A stretch of 64,000 nt of DNA. It comes from Deltaproteobacteria bacterium. Lineage in GTDB: Bacteria; Myxococcota_A; UBA9160; UBA4427. The notes beneath the pieces were generated by a model, which saw nothing but the letters and a program-made list of their open reading frames with translations, made no database searches and had not been told where the DNA came from. Positions 31,636 to 39,290 of the stretch are shown one piece after another; the stretch's first letter is position 1; each line of letters opens with the position of its first letter. A program made the position numbers and the translations under genes. The DNA lies in NCBI GenBank assembly GCA_029261855.1, contig JAJDAN010000066.1, positions 124,001 to 188,000 of the forward strand, read 5' to 3'.

Positions 31636-33879
31636 CTACTCCGCGGCCACCGGCTCGCTCGACTGCCGGTCGAACACCGACGTGGCGCCGGTAATCGCAC
31701 GCAACGCCTCAGCTCGGCGCTGGGCACGGTTGGGTGGCGCGTTGCGGTTGAGACTGAAGATCTCGTCCGGCGACACTGGAGGGCGAGTCCACGTGGGCTG
31801 AGGGCCACCGCCGTCTCGCAGGAGGTTCCGGGCCGCGTTGACGTCCTGGTCCCACTCGAGATCGCACGAGGGGCAGCGGTGGCACAACTCGCTGTGGTCG
31901 TCCCAGTCCTTGTCCACGGCCTGGCAGGCATGGCAGCGCATGGTGGTGAACTCAGGCTTGACCATGACCAACTCCCGGTCACGAACTCGGTTCTTCAGCG
32001 CGTCGCGGAGGTAGGAGAGGGCAGCCCAGCCGTTGTAGAGACGGAGGACCCGGTCCGCGGCCACTCGCACCGGGTCGTTGCCGGTGTACGGACGAAAGAA
32101 CTTCGAGAGGTTGAGGTCCTCGATCACGACCTGGGCGTAGCGCTTGGTGAGGTAGGCCGCGAGACGACGGTAGAGATCCTTGCGACTGCCCTGGAGTTGG
32201 CTCCAGAGGTGGTCCTGATACTCGTGGAGGTGCCGCTCGCGGTGGACCCAGTCCATGATCTTCTTGGGGGCCTTGCAGCCGGCCTTGATCCCGCGCTGGA
32301 TATGCCGAATCACGCGCTGGGCCCCAGAGGTGTGGTTGATCGACCGATCCTTCTCGTGTGGGTTGGGGCGCCCGTCCCACCACCGCTTGGTCCACTTCAG
32401 GATCTCGGGGACCGCTCGGTTCTTGCAGCGGTCGCGGTAGGCCTGGATACGCCTGACGCGGAAGGCCTCCTCCAGCCACCAAGCCGGAAGCGCGACCTCC
32501 CCCTCGTGCCCGTCGGAGCCGGCCCACACTGCCACGCGCAGCCGGCGGTCCTCCATGAGCTTCCAACCGAGGTCGAGCGCCACCGATCCCGTGGTGGCGA
32601 GGTCGGACTTGTTCCAGCTCGGGGCCTCGAGGACGAAGTGGAGGGTCCACACGTCGCGCAGGCCGCGCTCACGGCGGATCAGGTAGATCCACTTGATCTT
32701 GGCCTGAGGCGGAATGGGCCGGTGGTAGACGAACTGCACCTCAGCCCAGACCCCCCTGTTGCTCTTCTTCAGCCCCCCTTGCTGGTTCTCGCGCAACTCG
32801 GACCCCACGCGCAGGCGCAGGTGCCCTTGCAGTCGACGCTCGCCGGCCTTGGACCCAGCCACGGCGCCAGGACGCCTGGAGAACTTCAACTGGGCCTGCC
32901 CATGTGGACTCCAGTCCGCCACGGTCAACTCGTTGATCGTGGCGCCCCCTTGGATCTGGACGGCGAACTTGTCCTTGCGCTGGTGCCAGGGCCTGAACCC
33001 AGGCGCAGACCCCTCGGCCATGCTTTGGGAGGCGGCGCCGACCTGCGCCAGGACCCCCCACCCCATGTCGATCACACGGGTGTCGCCGTCCTCGGGAGCG
33101 AACCTCTCGACGTAGCGGTCGACAGTCTCCCACCGTGCTGCGCGCTGCTTGGAGGTGGTGTCGTCCCAGATCTTCTGGCTGGCCTCGATCCAACGCTCAG
33201 ACTCGTAGAGCTTGACGCTCAGCTTCTGACGCTCCTCCTGCAGTGCCGCGAGCTTGGCGTAGAGACCCGTGGGCTTCTTCTCGTCGACCCCTTTCTCAGG
33301 ATCCGCCTTGCGGCCTTTCATGCCGATCTTGTCGGCGTCCTTCTTGTTGCCGGCCTTGGCGTCCGCGCGTCGCTGCTTGACCCCGGCGTTGTACTCGGGG
33401 GTGCGCTTGCTCTTCGGCAGTGGCTTCCCGCCGTAGATCGCCTGGTTCCTGGCGGCGATCGCGACCTTGAGGGTGGCGATCTCGCCCAGGAGGCCGGTGG
33501 CTGGCTTGGCCTGGATCGCCTTCTCCTCGTCCGCCTTGACCGCGCGCTCGCCGACCTTCTCCTCGATAGCGACCAGGGCCGGTGAGAGCTTGAACTTGAG
33601 AGCGCGGAGAGCCGTCCGCCGACTGCGGTCGATCTCCACCATGCTGTTCCGGTAGTTGTGAGCCAGCCAGAACTGCTCACGAAGCAGTGCGAGGTCACGG
33701 CCCCTGGGAGTGAGAGCGCCGTACTGGAACGTGATTCCCTCCCCCTTCATGCGAGCTGGCTTGCCGCCCTCTCGCTCGAAGCGGGCCTTGGCGGCCTCGC
33801 TCCTGGAGAGCTTCGGCTTCTCCTGCTTCTTGGGGCGCTTGGCCTTCTTGGCCTTCTTGGCCGTCGTCTTGGTCGTCAT
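31636..33879 (-). CDS. Cas12 type V CRISPR effector, Cas12m/Cas12c-like
   Basis: 747 aa from the ATG at 33879, preceded by GCAGAGGAGAGTCT. A longer frame to 34053 is rejected because it overlaps the zinc gene. A basic N-terminus (MTTKTTAKKAKKAKRPKK) leads into residues 49-83 (ITFQYGALTP, REQFWLAHNYRNSMVEI), which strongly resemble the start of Cas12m proteins. RuvC-I is VALDLGWKLM with Asp436, followed as in Cas12c/m by RLRVAVW. RuvC-II is VVIEDLNLSKF with Glu587. A TnpB-type zinc ribbon has C649/C652 and C669/C672. RuvC-III is DQDVNAARNLL with Asp679. All three catalytic acids are present, unlike some Cas12m proteins with altered sites. It should process or bind crRNA and recognise DNA; whether it cuts DNA or only blocks transcription cannot be read. 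No Cas1, Cas2 or Cas4 lies in the window. Phage-borne Cas-mu is another possible assignment. Confidence 0.93.
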   Translation of the reverse strand: MTTKTTAKKAKKAKRPKKQEKPKLSRSEAAKARFEREGGKPARMKGEGITFQYGALTPRGRDLALLREQFWLAHNYRNSMVEIDRSRRTALRALKFKLSPALVAIEEKVGERAVKADEEKAIQAKPATGLLGEIATLKVAIAARNQAIYGGKPLPKSKRTPEYNAGVKQRRADAKAGNKKDADKIGMKGRKADPEKGVDEKKPTGLYAKLAALQEERQKLSVKLYESERWIEASQKIWDDTTSKQRAARWETVDRYVERFAPEDGDTRVIDMGWGVLAQVGAASQSMAEGSAPGFRPWHQRKDKFAVQIQGGATINELTVADWSPHGQAQLKFSRRPGAVAGSKAGERRLQGHLRLRVGSELRENQQGGLKKSNRGVWAEVQFVYHRPIPPQAKIKWIYLIRRERGLRDVWTLHFVLEAPSWNKSDLATTGSVALDLGWKLMEDRRLRVAVWAGSDGHEGEVALPAWWLEEAFRVRRIQAYRDRCKNRAVPEILKWTKRWWDGRPNPHEKDRSINHTSGAQRVIRHIQRGIKAGCKAPKKIMDWVHRERHLHEYQDHLWSQLQGSRKDLYRRLAAYLTKRYAQVVIEDLNLSKFFRPYTGNDPVRVAADRVLRLYNGWAALSYLRDALKNRVRDRELVMVKPEFTTMRCHACQAVDKDWDDHSELCHRCPSCDLEWDQDVNAARNLLRDGGGPQPTWTRPPVSPDEIFSLNRNAPPNRAQRRAEALRAITGATSVFDRQSSEPVAAE

Positions 33880-33912
33880 AGACTCTCCTCTGCCTTGTGG
33901 TGGAGGGACTCT

Positions 33913-33953
33913 AGAGGAACCCGACGAACTAATAAAGAGGAACCCGACGAACT
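33913..33953 (-). repeat. Two 18-bp direct repeats upstream of cas12
   Basis: AGTTCGTCGGGTTCCTCT occurs twice on the minus strand (33930-33913 and 33953-33936), 23 bp apart with an AT-rich TTATT between. They end about 34 bases before the cas12 ATG, a position suited to promoter control. GGTTCCTC within the unit also occurs in the 3' part of the CRISPR repeat. Confidence 0.75.
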
Positions 33954-34099
33954 CAACAGGTGTAGCCGCCGCTGGGGTTGCGGCACTTCTCGCAGACCGG
34001 GCTCCCGTTGTCCGTTCCGTGACCACCCGGCGCGAACTTGATCCGCGCTCCACAACGCACGCAGCGCGCCTTCCTGGGTTTCTTCTTCTTCTTGGTCAT
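33953..34099 (-). CDS. Zinc-ribbon protein (48 aa)
   Basis: ATG start MTKKKKKPRKARCVRCGARI. CVRC and CEKC define a rubredoxin-like ribbon in a basic protein. Its stop overlaps the repeats upstream of cas12. It may be co-transcribed with cas12, but the repeats suggest a separate control point. Confidence 0.6.
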   Translation of the reverse strand: MTKKKKKPRKARCVRCGARIKFAPGGHGTDNGSPVCEKCRNPSGGYTC

Positions 34100-34128
34100 G
34101 CAGTCGCCTTCTACTCGCGCAAGCAATC

Positions 34129-34866
34129 TCACTGCAGTGCCCACTTGATCACCACCGCACGCACGGCGGCGCGGTAGGGGGCTAGCGCGCGTTCATTGTG
34201 CTGCATGACCGGGATCGCGATCGCAGCCTGCGCGTGGCGCAGCAGGTCAGTGTTCTGGTGTGCGTAGCACGAGAGCGGGACCCACTTGAACACAGAGACG
34301 CGATCGGAGGCCTTCCTCCAGGCCTCCATACGTGCAGGCGTCGGGTCGTCGCACCAGGCCTGTCCGGCAGTGAGCGCTGCGCGAGAGTCCTCGATTAGAA
34401 CCGCGGACCCAGGACCAACCTCCAGCACTTCCCACTCAGCCTGCCGAATCCACGCCACGGCCAGCACGATCGCAAGAACCAGACGGTCTTCAGGGCCGAC
34501 CTCTTTGATCAGCACCTTGGACACGACCTCTGCCCACGTCTGCACCGACGGCCAGCTCCACCCGCGGCCTTCTGGGATCTTGGTCTCGTTAGGGAACACC
34601 CGATTGTGCTGAGTCGGGTTCCAGACTGCGTCCGGGTTCGCGCGAGCCGACTCGCTGGCCACGCGGCCCATGCCCGACCTCACGCCTTCAGGCCAGCCCG
34701 CAGCGATCCTGCTAGCCTCGTCTCCGCAGTAGGCCGCCAGCTCCAGACGCGCGGCGCGGAGATCGCCAGTGCGGCCCCGCTCGATCAGGCACCTTGCCTG
34801 ATCGTTGACGGTGCCGCCTGGGGCTGAGGCTGCGCGCTTGAGGAACTGGAGGCGGGCGTCGCTCAC
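34129..34866 (-). CDS. Module-containing protein (245 aa)
   Basis: GTG start in a GTGA overlap. The N-terminus shows both parts of the recurring module: DARLQFLKRAASAPGGT, then RGRTGDLRAARLELAAYCGD followed by EASRIA. The remainder is helical (LVLAIVLAVAWIRQAEWEVL, ALAPYRAAVRAVVIKWALQ). Closest to the archetype of this family in the window. No catalytic motif. Confidence 0.65.
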   Translation of the reverse strand: MSDARLQFLKRAASAPGGTVNDQARCLIERGRTGDLRAARLELAAYCGDEASRIAAGWPEGVRSGMGRVASESARANPDAVWNPTQHNRVFPNETKIPEGRGWSWPSVQTWAEVVSKVLIKEVGPEDRLVLAIVLAVAWIRQAEWEVLEVGPGSAVLIEDSRAALTAGQAWCDDPTPARMEAWRKASDRVSVFKWVPLSCYAHQNTDLLRHAQAAIAIPVMQHNERALAPYRAAVRAVVIKWALQ

Positions 34867-35135
34867 TCCGGCTTGGCCTGGAGTTGCTTGGCCTCGAACT
34901 TCAGCACGCAGTCTGGGCAGGTGTCCTCACGGGTGCCGCGCCTGACCATAAGCCCAGCCCCGGTGTAGTTGACCGCGCGGAAGAAGTCCTGGGTCGTCTC
35001 GCGAACCAAAGACGCGCCGCAATAAGCCAGAGCCGGGTAACTGCCCCAGTGCGGGGTGGGCGGAAGCCCCAATTTGACTGCGGTTCTGGGGCTCACTGGA
35101 TCGGACAGGTGCTGCTTCATGAGGTGGTCACTCAC
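34863..35135 (-). CDS. Hypothetical protein with CxxC (90 aa)
   Basis: GTG start; overlaps the next gene as GTGA. Reads HWGSYPALAYCGASLVRETT in the middle and CPDCVLKFEAKQLQAKPE at the end. The W-x-P...CG...C-x2-C arrangement is a phage zinc pattern. Function unknown. Confidence 0.55.
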   Translation of the reverse strand: MSDHLMKQHLSDPVSPRTAVKLGLPPTPHWGSYPALAYCGASLVRETTQDFFRAVNYTGAGLMVRRGTREDTCPDCVLKFEAKQLQAKPE

Positions 35136-35152
35136 TGCTTGGCCTCCGGGTC

Positions 35153-35377
35153 CTAGAAAGAACAAGGGCACGCGCGGGGGTGAAGGGCCGTGTTGCCAGG
35201 AAGCAGGGGGTCGGCCCACCTCCACCCGCGCCCCCCGCACTCGTCGCATGCTGGGTCTGGAGCCCACCCCTCTTCGATCCACTTGGCAATTTCGCCGACT
35301 ACCCAGGCGCGCTGGCACAACACGTCGATCAGGTCGCGTCTAGCAGCGCAGGTAGCGCAGTCGTATTCGTGGCTCAT
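35153..35377 (-). CDS. Zinc-cluster protein (74 aa)
   Basis: ATG in an ATGA overlap. CATCAARRDLIDVLCQRAWV, then CDECGGRGWRWADP and CPC near the end supply several ligands; CDECGGRG resembles a single DnaJ-type zinc knuckle. Confidence 0.55.
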   Translation of the reverse strand: MSHEYDCATCAARRDLIDVLCQRAWVVGEIAKWIEEGWAPDPACDECGGRGWRWADPLLPGNTALHPRACPCSF

Positions 35378-35724
35378 TTCTCACCCGGCAGTGTGTCCTC
35401 GAACAACTCGTGCTGCGGGCCTACCGTCTCCACGTTGCAGTCCACCCTGCCGAGCGACGCCGCGAGTCGCAGGGGGAGGTCGTTGCCTGGGCCGAGTTGG
35501 TGAACCAGCCACCCCACGCACGCGACCTCTGCGCCGGGGTCGCTCTCGTGGCAGGCCATGAGCCGCAACGGACCGCCCAATCCACGCAGGCTCGCCGGTT
35601 CAGCGATCGTGTCCTTGAGCGCTCGGTGCGCGTCTTCGGTGTAGCCGTCAGGGATCTGGTGGGGGTCGGTCGAGACCTTCCAGGGGCACTTGGCGCACTG
35701 GCGACGAGGGGCGCGAGCGGTCAT
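35374..35724 (-). CDS. DUF6283-like phage protein (116 aa)
   Basis: ATG start. CAKCPWKVSTDPHQIPDGYT, then MACHESDPGAEVACVGWLVH and QLGPGNDLPLRLAAS match the DUF6283 family (C-x2-C-P-W-R/K...I-P-x-G-Y...M-A-C-H...C-x-G-W) common in actinophages and other phages. The conserved Cys and His suggest a metal site; function is not established. Confidence 0.7.
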   Translation of the reverse strand: MTARAPRRQCAKCPWKVSTDPHQIPDGYTEDAHRALKDTIAEPASLRGLGGPLRLMACHESDPGAEVACVGWLVHQLGPGNDLPLRLAASLGRVDCNVETVGPQHELFEDTLPGEK

Positions 35725-35948
35725 ACGCTCGCCAAGACCGAGCGAGCTGGGCTGCCCGGCGCCCAGGACTCGCTCTGATCGGTGCGGGAGGCCAGGGGCC
35801 CGCTGGTGCTCGGGGTGCCAGGCATGTAGAGCCTGAGAGTGTCCGAACTGCCTCGTGAAGAACTAGGAGTCTCGCTGGCCGCCGACGAGCACCGCACCCG
35901 GACGTGCGGTGAGGTCGACGAGATCAGGTCAGTGGCTGGGTGGATCAT
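35721..35948 (-). CDS. Ser/Thr-rich small protein (75 aa)
   Basis: ATG start with overlaps at both ends (ATGA), the only frame that fills the gap. Composition is Ser/Pro-rich (SSTSPHVRVRCSSAASETPS) and looks unstructured. It might be a real disordered protein; codon use gives little help. Confidence 0.4.
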   Translation of the reverse strand: MIHPATDLISSTSPHVRVRCSSAASETPSSSRGSSDTLRLYMPGTPSTSGPLASRTDQSESWAPGSPARSVLASV

Positions 35949-36448
35949 AGCCGCCCGCCCTCAAGGCACGGGCACTCCATACGCTCGCCCTTGAGGCCCT
36001 CGGGGCAGACGCACGAGTCAGGCGCTGACCCGCAATCGTCGCAGTAGACCTTGGACCCTCCACAGCGCACGCAGAGCGCTGTGAGTTTGATCATGGTCGT
36101 GAATCTCGACCGCGGGTCGATCCCGGCCTCGCTGATCGAGACGACCGCCAGGAACGAAGAGACCAACTTGCTGTCGACCACGGCCTGGCCGTCGGAGATC
36201 GTGGGCACGCGGTAGGGAGCGACAGGGACCCAGGGCGCACCCGAGGCCGGGACGGTCCACCCCCAGTAGTCGAGTCGGCCAAGCGGCCTGGCCGGCGCCG
36301 CCACCGCAGCGAACTCAGGATCTTGCGCCAGTAAAACCGTGGCGTTGTAACGCGTGTTGTCACGGTCCCCGTGGACCCCGAACTCTATGGCCAGATCACC
36401 GGTCTGGCGCCGGAGGCCCATGCTGCGAATCACGGCGTCTGCGCTCAT
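35945..36448 (-). CDS. Zinc-binding hypothetical protein (167 aa)
   Basis: ATG in an ATGA overlap. A beta-rich N-terminal 110 residues, then CVRCGGSKVYCDDCGSAPDS followed by CVCPEG and CPC: a dense cluster for two zinc ions. It lies directly downstream of an XRE regulator gene. Confidence 0.55.
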   Translation of the reverse strand: MSADAVIRSMGLRRQTGDLAIEFGVHGDRDNTRYNATVLLAQDPEFAAVAAPARPLGRLDYWGWTVPASGAPWVPVAPYRVPTISDGQAVVDSKLVSSFLAVVSISEAGIDPRSRFTTMIKLTALCVRCGGSKVYCDDCGSAPDSCVCPEGLKGERMECPCLEGGRL

Positions 36449-36738
36449 TCGGTCTCCACCTTGGTCAGGACGTACTCGCTAAGCGTGATCACCAGCTCGC
36501 CGTAGAACCACCCCACACTGCGTTGGGTGGCAACGGCCAGCGCCTGGAGCAAGTAGGGCGGGGCAAACTGGGCCCCGTTCTCGATCTCACGCACCCAGCT
36601 CGGTGAGCGGTCCATGATCGCGGCGAGCTTGCGCTGGCTGAGACCGAGCCCGCGCCGAGCGCGGGCCACCCGCGAACCGATCACGGCGCGGAGGCTGTCG
36701 ACTTCTCGCTTGGGGAGGGGGTCGAGGGGCGCGGTCAC
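36445..36738 (-). CDS. XRE-family helix-turn-helix regulator (97 aa)
   Basis: GTG start overlapping the nuclease-like gene. Residues about 13-70 form a Cro/C1-type HTH: RAVIGSRVARARRGLGLSQR, KLAAIMDRSPSWVREIENGA, then QFAPPYLLQALAVA. The recognition helix is SPSWVREIENG. The C-terminal 25 residues (VGWFYGELVITLSEYVLTKV) may dimerise. It is a probable repressor of its own operon or of the neighbouring nuclease gene. Confidence 0.82.
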   Translation of the reverse strand: MTAPLDPLPKREVDSLRAVIGSRVARARRGLGLSQRKLAAIMDRSPSWVREIENGAQFAPPYLLQALAVATQRSVGWFYGELVITLSEYVLTKVETE

Positions 36739-37454
36739 AGCGAGCCCCCTTCGCCCTGAGGCTCGCTCTGGGAGGAAAGGATCTCTCTTAGGGCCGCTTG
36801 TATTAAGTCGAACGGAGCATGTCCAAGGCAACCAAGGGGCACTGGGTAACCAACCCGTTCAGCAGTTTCACGGGCAATGCGAGCCCACCGCTCCATGGCC
36901 TGGCGCCATGGACGCAAGACCTCACGGAGGTTTGTTAAGGGGGCCTCAATCTCAAAAGTGGCCTGGGGTCCAAAGGCAGTGGTTGTGAACCTTCCAGAGC
37001 GATCGTTTTCCCAACTCTGTAGGAAGGCCGCGCCCTTCGCCCACGCAAATCGTTCAACGTGGATCTCGGGGGACTTCAAATCGTGAACAACAAGAACAAG
37101 CGACGGTCGTGGCAACGTGCGGAATGCGGATTGATCCTTATCACCCGTGCGGAATGAAAAGGCGCTCATATATTCGGAGGCTTGCTGCAGGCCCCTGATC
37201 AGTTGACCCAGCCCTTGATCTGGAGCCTTGAGTTCAAATCCCACGGAACCACCAGAAAGAAGCCACCACAGCCTGGTCTTGCTAGGCGGGCGCCCGAGAA
37301 TATCTATCCTTAGTTTGGGCCCATGTCTTCTAGGGCGGCATTCAACCTCTTGGTGGACACTCCACCCAGCCCTGGCGAGGTCTTCGGTCAGAGCCTGCTG
37401 CATATCAGACTCTTTGATCTTTGGGACAGGAGGAGTGTCCTCAATGTGACTCAC
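36735..37454 (-). CDS. Putative PD-(D/E)XK-fold nuclease (239 aa)
   Basis: GTG start. Residues about 15-95 read QQALTEDLARAGWSVHQEVE, LRIDILGRPP, VGFELKAPDQGLGQLIRGLQ and QASEYM. This is the order of the restriction-endonuclease-like fold: an N-terminal helix with Glu, Asp of motif II, E-x-K of motif III, then a helix with Q. The active residues would be Asp in RIDILG and Glu/Lys in FELK. The rest is alpha/beta without further motif. Coupled to an XRE regulator, an arrangement also seen in restriction-like modules; no matching methyltransferase is adjacent. Confidence 0.6.
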   Translation of the reverse strand: MSHIEDTPPVPKIKESDMQQALTEDLARAGWSVHQEVECRPRRHGPKLRIDILGRPPSKTRLWWLLSGGSVGFELKAPDQGLGQLIRGLQQASEYMSAFSFRTGDKDQSAFRTLPRPSLVLVVHDLKSPEIHVERFAWAKGAAFLQSWENDRSGRFTTTAFGPQATFEIEAPLTNLREVLRPWRQAMERWARIARETAERVGYPVPLGCLGHAPFDLIQAALREILSSQSEPQGEGGSL

Positions 37455-37987
37455 GGGAGCCGCCCCAGCCCAGACAGCAGCCTAAGCACGGTGAACCGAA
37501 AGGCGCAGGCTCGGCAGAAGAGGAATGGGTGTGCCCAGCCGCCGGTGATCGAGGGGTAAGCGTAGAACCCGTAGAAGGCGTAGGGCGTATCCCAGACGGC
37601 AGGAGAGTCCAACAGCCCAGTCGGATACCCGTCGGCCCCGAAGATCATGATTGAGGTGAGCCCCGCCAGTTCCTCCACGCCTTTGGAGGTGGAGGTGAAG
37701 CTAGCCGCACTTCTTGGATCCCCTTCATGACCGAAGCAAGCAGCGCTGAGCGGTTGAACCGACCGAAGTTGACGCTGGGCCAACCCCACCTCGAACTCGT
37801 AGCGATACACCGTGGCCCACAACTTCGCAGACCGCAGGGACTCCTTTACGCATTCGATCCCAGGGCGCCCGGCTCGGTGCCACGTCGCGATCAGACGATC
37901 TCCCTCGGCCTTCGGTGGGCCGTTGGGACCCGGCAGGGCCCAGGCGGCCCTGAACTCCCGAACAGCAACCTGCAGCTCAGTGTCCAC
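37451..37987 (-). CDS. Hypothetical protein (178 aa)
   Basis: GTG start overlapping the preceding TAG. Helical N-terminus (LQVAVREFRAAWALPGPNGP), then an alpha/beta body with ELAGLTSIMIFGADGYPTGL and many aromatics (YAFYGFYAYPSITGGWAHPF). The C-terminal region is hydrophobic and may touch the membrane. Unknown. Confidence 0.55.
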   Translation of the reverse strand: MDTELQVAVREFRAAWALPGPNGPPKAEGDRLIATWHRAGRPGIECVKESLRSAKLWATVYRYEFEVGLAQRQLRSVQPLSAACFGHEGDPRSAASFTSTSKGVEELAGLTSIMIFGADGYPTGLLDSPAVWDTPYAFYGFYAYPSITGGWAHPFLFCRACAFRFTVLRLLSGLGRLP

Positions 37988-38214
37988 TAGAGCTTCACCA
38001 ACCTGCCGTCGCACAGCCTGCGCAAGAAGCGCACGGCGCCCGCGCCGATCGGGCCGCCGTGCTGGTGCTGCGCGTAGGTCTTCCCGCACTCGCAGACCAA
38101 CACGCCGCTCGATCGCCGCCAGGGCTCCTTGTCGTGGCAGGCGCACAGACAGGCCTTGTTGGTGAAGGGGCACGTGCAGTCTTCGGCGCGGACCTCGCAC
38201 TCGTCGCAGTTCAT
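37987..38214 (-). CDS. Cysteine-rich zinc protein (75 aa)
   Basis: ATG in an ATGA overlap. MNCDECEVRAEDCTCPFTNK, then ACLCACHDK and CECGKTYAQHQHGG: at least nine cysteines and several histidines. Similar to other Cys-rich phage miniatures. Confidence 0.6.
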   Translation of the reverse strand: MNCDECEVRAEDCTCPFTNKACLCACHDKEPWRRSSGVLVCECGKTYAQHQHGGPIGAGAVRFLRRLCDGRLVKL

Positions 38215-38429
38215 TCGTTCTCGTTCTCGTCGTCTGGGTAGCGCACGGCCTGAATGCGCGCGTAGACCTGGTTCGTGAGCTGGCACACAGCCCGTAACGC
38301 AGTCCTATGCTCCGTCTCGTCGGTCCCCTTGTAGGTCACCTTGCGGAGCAGTTCGTTGGCCTCGATCAACCGGGTGTGGTCGTAGACCAGGCTGACCAAC
38401 TCGTCGAGTTCCTCCTGGTCGTCGCTCAC
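38211..38429 (-). CDS. Small helical protein (72 aa)
   Basis: GTG start in a GTGA overlap. Two amphipathic helices (EELDELVSLVYDHTRLIEAN, HRTALRAVCQLTNQVYARIQ) and an acidic tail. No family recognised. Confidence 0.5.
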   Translation of the reverse strand: MSDDQEELDELVSLVYDHTRLIEANELLRKVTYKGTDETEHRTALRAVCQLTNQVYARIQAVRYPDDENENE

Positions 38430-38665
38430 CAGGGACCCTCTTCGTCTGAGTCGAACTTCACTGAACGATCGCGCTCGCCCTCGGTGGCCAACTGAGACCG
38501 GATCCGATCCTTGGCGGCGCGTGTCTTGGGGTTGCCGTACAAGGTCTTCCAGCACTGGTCGCAGAACGTGGTGTTGGAGGCGCCGGCGCAGCCCTTGGTC
38601 TGGCACTTGGGTGGCGTGAGCTGGATCTGGTGCTCGGGGCTGCGTTTCTTCGGCTTCTTGGTCAC
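38426..38665 (-). CDS. Zinc-ribbon protein (79 aa)
   Basis: GTG start in a GTGA overlap. A basic N-terminus (TKKPKKRSPEHQI) then CQTKGCAGASNTTFCDQCWK, a C-x4-C...C-x2-C zinc pattern. Acidic tail. Confidence 0.55.
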   Translation of the reverse strand: MTKKPKKRSPEHQIQLTPPKCQTKGCAGASNTTFCDQCWKTLYGNPKTRAAKDRIRSQLATEGERDRSVKFDSDEEGPW

Positions 38666-38880
38666 CCCACACCCTTCCGCACGATCTTGAGGGCCGTGGC
38701 CTGGCGAAGGGGCACCGCCTTGATCCACAGTTCACCCGAGGCCTCCAACGGGCGACGCCAGAGCACAGGCTCGCCTGGTGCCGCGGGCGCGAGCGGCACC
38801 CACTTGTGGGCCAAGAGGAAGTCAGCCTCCGCGGCCAAGAGCCGGGCCGCGGCCTCCTTGGGTGAGTAGACGCCGCTCAC
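38662..38880 (-). CDS. Hypothetical protein (72 aa)
   Basis: GTG start. SPKEAAARLLAAEADFLLAH forms an amphipathic helix, followed by beta strands with Trp (GELWIKAVPLRQATALKIVR). Unknown; coupling on both sides. Confidence 0.5.
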   Translation of the reverse strand: MSGVYSPKEAAARLLAAEADFLLAHKWVPLAPAAPGEPVLWRRPLEASGELWIKAVPLRQATALKIVRKGVG

Positions 38881-39290
38881 GAGGCGGCGTCCAAACCCAA
38901 CTGTGCCCGCGCCTCGTCCCAGCCGACTGGGTGCGTGTTGCGGGAGTCGACCAAGGCGCGGTCGAGGTCTTCAAGATCAGCCGCGTCCTCAGCGGCCTCG
39001 ACGACGCCCCGCACGCACTCGCCGGCGTGCCGCCAACCGCCCTCGGCGTCGGGTTCGCGAGTCACCCCCAGCACGTCAAGACTCACCCCGCAGCGTGAAC
39101 AGACCCGGCGCCTGGGCGAGTGCTCACCGTTGGACATGCGGCACTGGGCGCGGCGCAAGATCACCAGGGCGGCCTCGAGGTAGCCCTCGTCCACCCGGTA
39201 ACCAGCCTCCCCGGCCACGGTTCGGGCCTCGCGCACCGCGGTGGCCGCGGTGTCGATCAAGGCGCGTATTGTGTTGACGTACTCGCTCAC
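38877..39290 (-). CDS. Hypothetical protein with cysteine pair (137 aa)
   Basis: GTG start. Helical N-terminus (VNTIRALIDTAATAVREART), then CRMSNGEHSPRRRVCSRCGV in the middle with a later CVRG, a possible zinc site. Acidic helical end (VVEAAEDAADLEDLDRALVD). Confidence 0.55.
   Translation of the reverse strand: MSEYVNTIRALIDTAATAVREARTVAGEAGYRVDEGYLEAALVILRRAQCRMSNGEHSPRRRVCSRCGVSLDVLGVTREPDAEGGWRHAGECVRGVVEAAEDAADLEDLDRALVDSRNTHPVGWDEARAQLGLDAAS

Noticed and set aside
31879-33585. 568-codon plus-strand frame opposite the Cas12 gene
   Set aside because: It is the mirror of a clearly conserved protein; long antisense frames are expected at this GC content, and it has no motif or ribosome binding site.
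31636-33879. Assignment as Cas-phi (Cas12j)
   Set aside because: The N-terminus and the RuvC-I context (D-L-G-W-K...R-V-A-V-W) fit Cas12m/Cas12c better; Cas-phi has a different D-L-G-x-T-N context.
33880-34053. Longer N-terminus for the Cas12 protein starting at 34053
   Set aside because: It would overlap the zinc gene at 33953-34099 and run through the direct repeats. The ATG at 33879 has a strong ribosome binding site, and the text before it is not Cas-like.
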